From Fidelibacterota bacterium (lineage in GTDB: Bacteria; Fidelibacterota; Marinisomatia; SCGC-AAA003-L08; D37C17): a stretch of 12,170 nucleotides of DNA. The stretch spans positions 10,126 through 22,295 of the forward strand of contig PARL01000006.1 in the NCBI GenBank assembly GCA_002711465.1, read 5' to 3'. A program made the position numbers and the translations under genes. Every line of letters starts with the position of its first letter. Position 1 is the stretch's first letter. The notes beneath the pieces are model-generated. The model did no database searches, was not told the origin of the DNA, and saw only the letters and a list, made by a program, of their open reading frames with translations. Shown in pieces: positions 1-7,966 of the stretch.

Positions 1-3000
1 GGAGCATTATCTAATCCTCCAGATAAAATATCACTACCTGGATAAAATTTTGGTGAAGATATATCATAATTGTAGTTAAAATTTATTGGAATTTTAACGC
101 CCCATTCATTAGGTAAAAATTCACCTGAAGATAATTTAGCAGATAATGATACAGATCTTTGATTGTCTCCTGTACCTAGTCTTTCTTGTAAAAGGTGAAA
201 ATCACCATCTTTTTGCTCATATGAAGAATTGATACTTAATAAATCTGAAAAATTCATTGAACTTTTTAATCTAAATGCCTGACCTTTTTCTTTTTTAACT
301 CCTGTCATACGAAGTTCATCTAACCATACATTTCCATATATGGTTTGATTAGTATTATTAAGTATACTTACTAAAATGAATTCAATATTATTTATTGATG
401 GTGTGCCTTTAATTCTTAATTCGTCACAGAAATTACAGACATTTTGTATATTTTCATTCCATACCCATACATCATTAGATGGGTCATAAAAGGCTGGTGG
501 CGGATCAAATATAAAATTTTCATTTAAATCTATAAATGGTTCACCAACATAATCATCTGTAGTAATATTACAAAATGGTTCTAAACAATCATATGCATAG
601 TTATTTTCAGTTCTATTACTTGCATTTTCATAGCCACCATTAATTGGCTCACTAATAAAATCGTCATTATTAGGATCAAAAGAATCTCTTAAAATTGAAT
701 TTTCAGGTAACAGCAAATAGTCATTACACCTCTCTTGATTAATTACAATATCAAAATTTTCATTTGACTCACAAATGTAAGAAAAGGATAAAGTGTCCAA
801 ACATGAGCCGTATCCATCCTCAAGATTACTAAAACACCCATCGAGTCCAGTATCTTGGTATTCTTCCAGCGAAATCTGAAGTTTGTATTTAGTTAACTGA
901 TCTATATTGATATCAATATGATTTTTCAAATCCCATTTTTCATATATGGGCTGACGTATTTCATAATATTGTTCGTCTTTACCAAATCTAAATAATAATT
1001 CTACATTTGAATCTTCATTTTTCCATGATCCTCCAGATATTGTATCCTGATCTCCATATACGTACATGTTTAAATTTTCATATGCAAAAAAACTATTTTT
1101 TTTGTCCATTGGTAATGCTGAAAAACTTTTCTTAATTGCAATTGCTTGATCTGATTCAATACCTCCTTGAAAATTATCTGTTTTCTCAAAAGACATAACA
1201 AGAGATTGCTCTTTCATTCTAATTCCACTTACTTGATCTAATTCTCCTTGAACTTGTTCATTTGGTGGCTCATATTCATTAGGGTTGTCATGAGTATTTA
1301 AAACAGATACAGCAAAATATGGTTCCTCAATAAATTCATCATCAGTTGCAGATGCAATTTCAGATACATTTGTACTTCCTAATTCTAACCATTCATTACC
1401 AACAATCTCTAATTTTGAAATTTTTATTGTTCTTGGGTTATCTTCATCCTCAAAATTATTTTGAACAACTCCATCAACCCATAATCTAACATGCCTTATG
1501 TCATTCCATGTTGCGGTGGAATCTCCTCTCTGAACAAAATCATTAAGTAAAATTCTAAATAGTTTCCATTTTGTTGAAGCAATATATTCGTCGTAATCAT
1601 CACTTGCAGGATCAATTGAGGTAGTAAAATAATCATTTCTAATATCTAAATTATAATCTTTATCTAAATCTTCTGTGTCTGGATAACGGCCTAAATCTGC
1701 ATTACCTTCTGTACCATTATATTGTCGATAATAACTAATATCAGAACAGTCTGAACTATTATAACACCAGTTATCTCCATTTGGATCAAAATCTGAGCTT
1801 GGATTTTCATAAATTGGACTACATTCTTCTTGAATTATTGAATAAGTATCTGGTCTAAATTTACAATTACATCCCCCACTACCATTTTCATACAAATCAG
1901 GACATAAATCTAAACCTATATCTTCTTCATCTGATAAATTATTATCACCCCAACCATTTCCATAAACATCTAGATCTTCAGTATTTAAATAATTATCTGC
2001 ATTTATATCTTCAGATACATGTCCCAAATCTATATGAAGCATAATTTCGTTTTCTTGAAAATTTTCTGCATTAACCCAAATCTCTAAATATTTTTTTCTA
2101 CTTAAATCATAATCGCTAGTATAAAGAGAGGTGGTAATTCCATTCCAATACTCTAATTCATTTTCTTGATTTTCAAATAATGGTCTCAACCATAGTGTTT
2201 TTGTGTATGCATTACCTGCTTGACTTGAAGTTTCTTGGGTAGGCCAAATGTCTGTTGTTTGAATTTCATTATATGGATTATACCATATCATTTGTTCTTT
2301 AAATTCAAGTGATTTTAAATTACCCAAAGAATCGAAAGGAGCAGATGATGCTTTCCAGCCACGTGCACTTAAATTTAGAGAAACTGATCTTTTAGATGCC
2401 TCAAAATCATCTAAAAATCCTTGTCCTAAAGGATTAGGGTTCGGGTACACCTCAGCAAATTCACCTTCAAAACTAATTTTTGATGGTGCAGATGCATCAA
2501 TAAATGATATGTCGTTTAGAACATTATTTAATCTTTCCAATTCTTTTTCATAACGTCCATTTATATTCCAAATGAAATTTCTCATTGGCTCATATCCAAT
2601 TTCAACATTTTCATCCATTATTGACTGATCATAATAAAATAAACCTCCACTAATAAAATTTTGTGAATTAAATCCATATTTTAAATGTGTACCAAATAAA
2701 AGTTTTTGATCAACTGAAATTAACTCATTTTCCTCATATGTTATATTTATATTTGCTCCAGGAAGCATTGCGTCAGTATTAATAAAGTTTACTGTGCCAG
2801 AAAAATAATCTATAGTATAATCTACACCTCTTATTAAAATTGTACCATTTAATGAAACTGTTTCGCTGCCCTCAACAATCATAAATCCACCTAAATCAAT
2901 AGTAGAATTTCCTGATGAATGTTTATATTTAATCATAAATTCATGTTCGCTTATAATTTCTTGATTATCTACTGAATAATACATCGCTGGACCATTATCA

Positions 3001-5123
3001 GTAATAGAAAAATCATTATTTTGATCTTGTAAATCAGTATCTAAATAGTACTCTAAATCTTCACTATTATTACCCCAATAAACATTTGAATTTGTAAAAT
3101 CTGAATAATTAAAAACATCATCTATAATTTGTCCACCTACCTCTAAACACTCTTGTGGAGTAGCATAAATCGGAAATTCTAAGCCCACATCACATGCAAC
3201 TTCAAAATCACTTCTAGGGTTATTATCATAAGCAAATGGTAAATGACTTGGTAAAAATAATTCTCCATAAATTGGATTAATTAATACAGTATTATTATCT
3301 ACTTTGCCATCGCCAATATAAAAATCATTGTTTGAATCAAGGATTTCATCTCCATTAGAGTTTCTTGTATCTAAACCAAAAATTGTTAAAAAAGATTGAA
3401 AATTATTTACCTGACTGTGGGTTTCTTCTAAGCCTGCATTATTGTAAACAATGTCTAATTCAAGTGAATTTAAATCTGAAATTGAACTGCCTAGAGAATA
3501 TACATTTTTAAACATTAAAGGCCATGTGTCGTAATTTGGAGTTGTTGGACTATCCATTTTCACTAATTTCATTGTAATTGGTTTTGGGTCTTGCGGCTGG
3601 AAGCCAAAATTCCCATTTAATTCATCATAATCATCCCCTTGTTCATTAAAAATACCATCACCATCTGCATCGCAATTTTCATCTGTACCATCATAATTTG
3701 GATCTTTACAAAAATCAAAAATTAAAGTTAGGTCTGTTCCATTTGTTAAAATTGAATCTTTAGTATAGGTACCATTTGTAAAATCATAATTTCCATAATC
3801 ATAAGATATAGCAACAGCTTCTTGACTGCTAATATTGTTTAATCTTACATAGCCTAATAATCTATCTATTTCATAATCTTGGCCTTCAATTAATTTTTTC
3901 CAATTTCCTGAAATTTGTGTTGATGTTGAATCTTGGGGGTCAATAAATGCTGTACCGTATACAATATCTAAAACACCGTCATCATTTGAAGTGATAGATT
4001 TTTTATATACCTCGTAATCAAAAATTATTCCGCTTGGATTGTAAGAGTGAACTAAATTTCCATTATTGATTTTTAAAGGATAGTATTGGCTTTTAAATTT
4101 TTGCTCAATGAAAAAATATCTATCTTTAATGTAATTGTAATCATTAATAAAACTCCATTCTGATGTTTGTCCTCCCGAAAATGATTTGGCTGATTTTTTT
4201 ACTTGCTCACGAGAAATGATCGATTGTACTTCAAGAGGTCCAAATTGATGGATAGTTTTCAATCCAAATAATCCTTCACTTTTACCACTACCAACGCTTA
4301 CAAATTGTGTTGAAGGTAAACTTAAATTAATATTACCTGCCTCTGCTAATTGTAAAATATCATTTCTACTTCCCTCCCATTTAATTGTTAAATCATTTTC
4401 CCAATTAAAATCAGCCTCTGAATCTTGAGTTGCATTAAGTGTTAACTTTTCTCCAATTTTTCCTTCCATATCAAATCTCTGAGTTTGCTCAATGTCAATA
4501 TCCCATGATTTGTTTTCATTTGAATTAAGTGCGATTAAATCCTTATTTTCAAAAATAATCTCTCCGTTTACACTTATATCACCTCTAATATTTAGTGCAA
4601 CATTTGTTCCTCCAACATCTTGGTTAATTAATTTTAATGCTGCATCTGGTATATTTCTTCTATTATTTTTAGATGTAAAATTTTTATTAATTTTTTTTGT
4701 TAACTTTATTCTTTGATTATGAGAAATAGCGTTTTCATAATACCAACTTAAATCTACTACTACTGGAATACTAATATCATTTTCATGGTGTGTTTTTGTT
4801 ATTATGTAAGTATTATTATTTAAACCAGCATCATTATCTGATTTAAATCTTTTTAATTTTTTAACAGATTTGATTTTTTTATTTTTTCTGTAAACATGAT
4901 TAATACTTAAATAGTTATTAGTATAAGCATTATCGTAACTAGCATAAAAATAATCTTTATCGTCAAAAGGATGAGGAATGTTTGGTAAAAATTTATAGTA
5001 AATAGATAAACTATGTTTAGTTGAAATATAGTTTGAATCTTCACTAAAAATAAAACAGATTAGAAAAAATAAATGAAAATTATAAGATATTATTTTCTTT
5101 AAATAATTGCTTAAGGTTTGCAA
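1..5123 (-). CDS. sprA: SprA/Sov, type IX secretion system outer-membrane translocon (partial, C-terminus outside window)
   Basis: The frame is open from the start to the left edge (about 1,707 codons). SprA forms the very large outer-membrane beta-barrel through which type IX secretion substrates leave the cell. Family landmarks seen (residues approximate): a signal-peptide-like N-terminus (hydrophobic stretch FHLFFLICFIFS, about 16-27), SLPSTQFVSVGSGKSEGLFG (268-287), KKLIEGQDYEIDRLLG (407), GTILIRGVDYTIDYFSG (755), GFLDDFEASKRSVSL (900), IDLGHVSEDIN (1035), DTEDLDKDYNLD (1150), NVWLDELRMTG (1600) and FLPNEWGVKIPINF (1670). Full-length family members have roughly 2,000-2,500 residues, so several hundred C-terminal residues are missing here. 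Asp/Gly/Asn-rich insertions carry an unusual number of cysteines. Start choice: TTG at 5123 has GAGG 8 nt upstream and gives a compact signal peptide. An in-frame ATG at 5159 has no Shine-Dalgarno and would give a 29-residue N-region. The gene overlaps the rdgB end by 44 bp. The identification is firm; the start is uncertain. Confidence 0.93.
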   Translation of the reverse strand, partial: MQTLSNYLKKIISYNFHLFFLICFIFSEDSNYISTKHSLSIYYKFLPNIPHPFDDKDYFYASYDNAYTNNYLSINHVYRKNKKIKSVKKLKRFKSDNDAGLNNNTYIITKTHHENDISIPVVVDLSWYYENAISHNQRIKLTKKINKNFTSKNNRRNIPDAALKLINQDVGGTNVALNIRGDISVNGEIIFENKDLIALNSNENKSWDIDIEQTQRFDMEGKIGEKLTLNATQDSEADFNWENDLTIKWEGSRNDILQLAEAGNINLSLPSTQFVSVGSGKSEGLFGLKTIHQFGPLEVQSIISREQVKKSAKSFSGGQTSEWSFINDYNYIKDRYFFIEQKFKSQYYPLKINNGNLVHSYNPSGIIFDYEVYKKSITSNDDGVLDIVYGTAFIDPQDSTSTQISGNWKKLIEGQDYEIDRLLGYVRLNNISSQEAVAISYDYGNYDFTNGTYTKDSILTNGTDLTLIFDFCKDPNYDGTDENCDADGDGIFNEQGDDYDELNGNFGFQPQDPKPITMKLVKMDSPTTPNYDTWPLMFKNVYSLGSSISDLNSLELDIVYNNAGLEETHSQVNNFQSFLTIFGLDTRNSNGDEILDSNNDFYIGDGKVDNNTVLINPIYGELFLPSHLPFAYDNNPRSDFEVACDVGLEFPIYATPQECLEVGGQIIDDVFNYSDFTNSNVYWGNNSEDLEYYLDTDLQDQNNDFSITDNGPAMYYSVDNQEIISEHEFMIKYKHSSGNSTIDLGGFMIVEGSETVSLNGTILIRGVDYTIDYFSGTVNFINTDAMLPGANINITYEENELISVDQKLLFGTHLKYGFNSQNFISGGLFYYDQSIMDENVEIGYEPMRNFIWNINGRYEKELERLNNVLNDISFIDASAPSKISFEGEFAEVYPNPNPLGQGFLDDFEASKRSVSLNLSARGWKASSAPFDSLGNLKSLEFKEQMIWYNPYNEIQTTDIWPTQETSSQAGNAYTKTLWLRPLFENQENELEYWNGITTSLYTSDYDLSRKKYLEIWVNAENFQENEIMLHIDLGHVSEDINADNYLNTEDLDVYGNGWGDNNLSDEEDIGLDLCPDLYENGSGGCNCKFRPDTYSIIQEECSPIYENPSSDFDPNGDNWCYNSSDCSDISYYRQYNGTEGNADLGRYPDTEDLDKDYNLDIRNDYFTTSIDPASDDYDEYIASTKWKLFRILLNDFVQRGDSTATWNDIRHVRLWVDGVVQNNFEDEDNPRTIKISKLEIVGNEWLELGSTNVSEIASATDDEFIEEPYFAVSVLNTHDNPNEYEPPNEQVQGELDQVSGIRMKEQSLVMSFEKTDNFQGGIESDQAIAIKKSFSALPMDKKNSFFAYENLNMYVYGDQDTISGGSWKNEDSNVELLFRFGKDEQYYEIRQPIYEKWDLKNHIDINIDQLTKYKLQISLEEYQDTGLDGCFSNLEDGYGSCLDTLSFSYICESNENFDIVINQERCNDYLLLPENSILRDSFDPNNDDFISEPINGGYENASNRTENNYAYDCLEPFCNITTDDYVGEPFIDLNENFIFDPPPAFYDPSNDVWVWNENIQNVCNFCDELRIKGTPSINNIEFILVSILNNTNQTIYGNVWLDELRMTGVKKEKGQAFRLKSSMNFSDLLSINSSYEQKDGDFHLLQERLGTGDNQRSVSLSAKLSSGEFLPNEWGVKIPINFNYNYDISSPKFYPGSDILSGGLDNA

Positions 5124-5673
5124 TAGCCTTTCCTCTATGTGAACATTGTTTTTTTTCATTTATATTCATTTCTGAAAATGTTTTATTTTTTTCTGAAACA
5201 TAAAATATCGGGTCATAACCAAACCCGCTATTACCATATGGTTTTTCTGTTATAAAGCCTTTTACGCTTCCCTCAGACACAAGTTCCAAATCATTACTTA
5301 CAAAAGTTACAACCGTTTTAAACGTTGCTGTTCTATATTTTTGATCAATACCTTTGAGTTCTTTAAGCATTTTTGAAACGTTATCATTGTAAGAAGCATT
5401 AGGTCCTGCATACCTTGCTGAATATATGCCCGGGGCACCTTTTAGAGCATCAACCTCTAATCCTGTATCATCAGATATAGTAGGTATTTTTGTTAGATTA
5501 AAAACAGTTCTTGATTTAATAAATGCATTTTCTTCCAAAGTGTTTCCATCCTCAATGATTTCTTTGATTTCAGGAAAGTCTGATAAGGTTAAAATCTTAA
5601 TATTATAGTCGCTTAGTGACTCTTGCAATTCCTTACATTTGTCTAAATTGTGAGTAGCTAAAATTATTTCCAT
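5080..5673 (-). CDS. rdgB: RdgB/HAM1 family XTP/dITP pyrophosphatase
   Basis: A 197-residue cytoplasmic enzyme of normal family length. It hydrolyses non-canonical purine nucleoside triphosphates (dITP, ITP, XTP) to monophosphate plus pyrophosphate and so keeps deaminated purines out of DNA and RNA. Visible motifs: N-terminal ATHNLDKCKEL (6-16; the family form is (S/A)TxNxxKxxE), Glu41 in IIEDG, SDDTGLEVDALKGAPG (67-82) with the catalytic Asp pair 68-69, SARYAG (85-90), GFGYDPIF (150-157) and SHRGKA (178-183). The ATG at 5673 directly precedes the conserved first strand. No Shine-Dalgarno is visible and the leader is very AT-rich. Its 3' end overlaps sprA, so the two are probably co-transcribed, with rdgB first. 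The divergent tRNA-Phe lies 73 bp upstream. Confidence 0.96.
   Translation of the reverse strand: MEIILATHNLDKCKELQESLSDYNIKILTLSDFPEIKEIIEDGNTLEENAFIKSRTVFNLTKIPTISDDTGLEVDALKGAPGIYSARYAGPNASYNDNVSKMLKELKGIDQKYRTATFKTVVTFVSNDLELVSEGSVKGFITEKPYGNSGFGYDPIFYVSEKNKTFSEMNINEKKQCSHRGKAIANLKQLFKENNIL
5132..5135 (-). promoter_or_regulatory. Ribosome binding site favouring a TTG start for sprA
   Basis: GAGG lies 8 nt before TTG at 5123, the same arrangement as for the TTG-started ferredoxin gene in this window. It is embedded in the rdgB codons for the conserved His-Arg-Gly-Lys stretch, so it could be a coincidence of coding. Confidence 0.4.
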
Positions 5674-5746
5674 AAATATGTATATTTATATTAAATTAAT
5701 CATCTTTAATTTAGAGCTATTATTTAAATTGATAAATTTTTATTTT
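5674..5746. other. Divergent intergenic region between rdgB and tRNA-Phe
   Basis: These 73 bp of almost pure A/T must hold the promoters for rdgB (minus) and the tRNA (plus). Several TATAAT-like hexamers exist in both directions, but in sequence this AT-rich I cannot pick a specific -35/-10 pair. Confidence 0.5.
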
Positions 5747-5819
<73 letters not shown>

Positions 5820-5822
5820 CTT

Positions 5823-5852
5823 AAAATCCCTTCAGAAATGAAGGGATTTTTT
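5823..5852 (+). terminator. Intrinsic terminator after tRNA-Phe
   Basis: A 12-bp perfect stem (5823-5834 with 5839-5850) built around ATCCCTTC/GAAGGGAT closes on a GAAA (GNRA-type) tetraloop and runs into a T tract ending at 5852. The stem starts 3 nt after the tRNA. Confidence 0.9.
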
Positions 5853-5868
5853 GTTTAAATTATTATAT

Positions 5869-6024
5869 ATGAAATATTTTACTAAGAATATAATACTTTA
5901 CTTGATTTGGCTAATTCTAGTGATTTTATGGAATTTTTTGTATCCAGATGTAGAGCCAATTTACGATGTTATTGCTGCCATATTACTGTCATTAATTAAC
6001 TTGAAATTTAAGAAGTTATTTTAA
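5869..6024 (+). CDS. Small hydrophobic two-helix membrane protein, 51 residues, unknown function
   Basis: ATG at 5869, TAA at 6022-6024. The N-terminus is basic (MKYFTKN). It is followed by a hydrophobic helix (ILYLIWLILVILWNFLY, about 9-25), a short loop PDVEPIYD, a second hydrophobic stretch (VIAAILLSLINL, 34-45) and a basic tail KFKKLF. Charge placement and the loop Pro and acidic residues look like a real inner-membrane miniprotein, not chance translation. No Shine-Dalgarno is visible. Its last 9 bp overlap the 3' end of the converging oxygenase gene. It lies just past the tRNA terminator, so it needs its own promoter or read-through. I do not recognise the family. Confidence 0.55.
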   Translation: MKYFTKNIILYLIWLILVILWNFLYPDVEPIYDVIAAILLSLINLKFKKLF

Positions 6025-6849
6025 ACCTATCTCTTTTAATCTTTCATCTAAATATGATTTTGCTGTATAATTTTCAGACAATTTAACATCATCTCTTGCA
6101 TGTACAAAAAAAGGCATTGAGTATCTTGACATATTTCTTTCAGATGGATTAATAACTCTATGAGTGGTAGAAGGAAAATACCCGCCTGAACATTCTTGTA
6201 ACATATCGCCTATATTGACAACTATATAATCAGGACTAGTAGATACATCAATCCATTTGCCATCATTAGAAAGTACCTGAAGGCCAGGTTCTGAACCTGC
6301 TACTAATAATGTTATTAAATTAATATCTTCGTGGGCACCTGCTCTAATGGCCATTGGATTATCTTTGTTGTTGAGTGGTGGATAATGAATAACTCTTAAT
6401 AAATTAGTTTCACTATTTTTAATCATCTGATTTAAAGGCATAGAATATTTTTTCTTTATATTTTCAGGTGAGTGATTGTTAATTTCTAACAACATTTTAT
6501 CCGCCATATTTTTAAATTCTGAAACTAATAAATTTGTATTATTTGATAATTCAGTTGGATATCTACCCCAATCATAAATATGAAAAAACTCTTTTAAGTC
6601 TTTGATGTCACTATCTTTAGCGTTTTCTGATAAATATGGAAAGTATCCATCTTGTTTAACTAAATCAAAATGATAGTCATTTTTTACTTCTTTGCTAAAA
6701 AAAACTTTCCATTCATCATAAATTGTATCAATTAGAGTATGAGAAATTGGATGATTTTTAATTACTGCAAAGCCAGTATTTCTTAAAGAGGTTGTTAATT
6801 TCTGTCCTAATTCAGGAGATTGATAATCTATTGTTAATATTTTATTCAT
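6016..6849 (-). CDS. 2-oxoglutarate/Fe(II)-dependent oxygenase, isopenicillin N synthase-like
   Basis: A 277-residue cytoplasmic enzyme with the double-stranded beta-helix (jelly-roll) core of the isopenicillin-N-synthase/gibberellin-oxidase superfamily. The iron ligands are His173 and Asp175 (AHEDINLITLL) and distal His230 (THRVINP). Arg242 in RYS (242-244), followed by MPFFVH, is the expected co-substrate carboxylate anchor. The N-terminal non-haem dioxygenase segment has the usual GFAVIKNHPI (26-35). Such enzymes couple O2 and usually 2-oxoglutarate to oxidation of a small molecule; the substrate cannot be read from the sequence. The gene begins 30 bp after the subunit II stop with no terminator between them, so it is probably the last gene of the oxidase operon. 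No Shine-Dalgarno is visible before the ATG. Its stop overlaps the end of a converging small gene. Confidence 0.92.
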   Translation of the reverse strand: MNKILTIDYQSPELGQKLTTSLRNTGFAVIKNHPISHTLIDTIYDEWKVFFSKEVKNDYHFDLVKQDGYFPYLSENAKDSDIKDLKEFFHIYDWGRYPTELSNNTNLLVSEFKNMADKMLLEINNHSPENIKKKYSMPLNQMIKNSETNLLRVIHYPPLNNKDNPMAIRAGAHEDINLITLLVAGSEPGLQVLSNDGKWIDVSTSPDYIVVNIGDMLQECSGGYFPSTTHRVINPSERNMSRYSMPFFVHARDDVKLSENYTAKSYLDERLKEIGLK

Positions 6850-6879
6850 TGGAAAGTATATTTTCTATAAAATTGATGT

Positions 6880-7965
6880 TTACCAATCGTCATCTCCCCA
6901 TTCTTCATCATCAACAATAATACTATTTTTTGCCCACATTTGTCCAAAATACCATTTTTGGTAATCTTCTTTTGATACGATGAACATATCTCCTTTAGCC
7001 ATCGCAGAATGACCACTTCCACAAAGCTGCGCACATCCAATCTGAAAAGTATCTCTTCCATATTTTTTATCAAATATTTCTGCTCTCAATGATGATTGAT
7101 TTTCTGCAGTTTGGTCACCATTAAAATCTAAAAATTCATAATCATAATTTTCAGGATCTGCAATATAATCCCATAAAACAAATTCCTCAGATGGGTTTAA
7201 ATCTTCTAAAAATTCTTTGGTTGTCTTCTCAGGTGTAAAAAATATAGCAACTTTTTGACCTGGAATAGCATCCTGTTTTACTCGAAATTCAGGTAAAAAT
7301 AAACTATGTATTACATCTTTTGAGGTCAGGTAAATTAAAACCGGTTTTCCTACTTCAAGAATAAGCTCATCTTGTAATACAATGTCATCTTTACTATCTG
7401 GATGATTCCAATCTAGTCCAATATACTCTCCTTCACCATCATTTACTAAATGTAAATGCCTTGGTCCAAATTTACCATCAGGTCCAGGGTAGTGAATGTT
7501 ATAATTAAATGTTTGAGCAATAATATGTATTACTTGTTTATCTTTATTAATTTCATTTTCTGGGAAAAAAGTCGTTATATCATCTTGCTCAACTCCTTCA
7601 ATATCAAGAAAACTATTTCTCAAATCTATAATTGATGCTTCAATTGGCTGATTTTGAGGTTTGTCAATATTTATTTTTAAATCCTGCCATTTAGGTAAAG
7701 CAAGCGCAATCAGTAAAAATGCTTCAAACAAAACGACTCCAACTTCAGCATATGTTGAGTAATGCGAAGTTACGCCTTCGTAATTAGCTTTTGGATTTTT
7801 AGACTGCCTAAATTTGAAAAGTGTATAAATGAAATATGCACCCCATCCTACAAAAAGTATAAACATCAAATAATGGACCCAATATATTAAATTATCAATA
7901 TGTTGACCGTGTGAAGAATAATTAGGCGGCATATAACTATCAATAAATGATTTAATAAAATTCAT
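6880..7965 (-). CDS. coxB: Cytochrome c oxidase subunit II (CuA subunit) with insertions
   Basis: A 361-residue membrane-anchored subunit that takes electrons from cytochrome c at the binuclear CuA centre. Two transmembrane helices (about 27-50 and 73-90) precede the external cupredoxin domain. Ligands: His220 (DVIHSLFLPEFRVKQDAIPG), then Cys311, Gln313, Cys315, His319 and Met322 in CAQLCGSGHSAM. The usual Glu of C-x-E-x-C is Gln, tolerable because that residue binds Cu through its backbone. About 74 residues separate the DAIPG loop from Cys311, against roughly 22 in classical subunit II, and the stretch around 102-148 is also longer than usual. The C-terminus is very acidic (VDDEEWGDDDW). 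Start: ATG 7965 has CAGGA 8 nt upstream and sits 1 nt after the previous stop. A 16-codon upstream extension of the frame (to 8013) would overlap the previous gene and is rejected. Confidence 0.95.
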   Translation of the reverse strand: MNFIKSFIDSYMPPNYSSHGQHIDNLIYWVHYLMFILFVGWGAYFIYTLFKFRQSKNPKANYEGVTSHYSTYAEVGVVLFEAFLLIALALPKWQDLKINIDKPQNQPIEASIIDLRNSFLDIEGVEQDDITTFFPENEINKDKQVIHIIAQTFNYNIHYPGPDGKFGPRHLHLVNDGEGEYIGLDWNHPDSKDDIVLQDELILEVGKPVLIYLTSKDVIHSLFLPEFRVKQDAIPGQKVAIFFTPEKTTKEFLEDLNPSEEFVLWDYIADPENYDYEFLDFNGDQTAENQSSLRAEIFDKKYGRDTFQIGCAQLCGSGHSAMAKGDMFIVSKEDYQKWYFGQMWAKNSIIVDDEEWGDDDW

Positions 7966-7966
7966 A

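Noticed and set aside
4492..4716. 74-codon hydrophobic plus-strand frame opposite sprA
   Set aside because: The apparent hydrophobicity comes from reading A/T-rich Lys/Asn/Ile codons of SprA backwards. The SprA frame here is clearly the conserved one.
1..5123. Frameshift or pseudogene in sprA, since no complete frame is bounded within the window
   Set aside because: I translated the whole region in one frame and found no stop. It is simply cut by the window edge.
5426..5608. 60-codon plus-strand frame opposite rdgB
   Set aside because: It lies across the conserved SDDTGLEVDALKG coding stretch of rdgB and is a shadow.
5823..5852. Hairpin as a bidirectional terminator also serving the minus-strand oxidase operon
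   Set aside because: On the minus strand the stem is followed by only a few T residues before A/G, and it lies more than 160 bp past the oxygenase stop with another gene between. It is a plausible weak stop at best.
6846..7073. 75-codon minus-strand frame across the end of coxB
   Set aside because: It is an out-of-frame shadow of the CuA motif region and has no family features.
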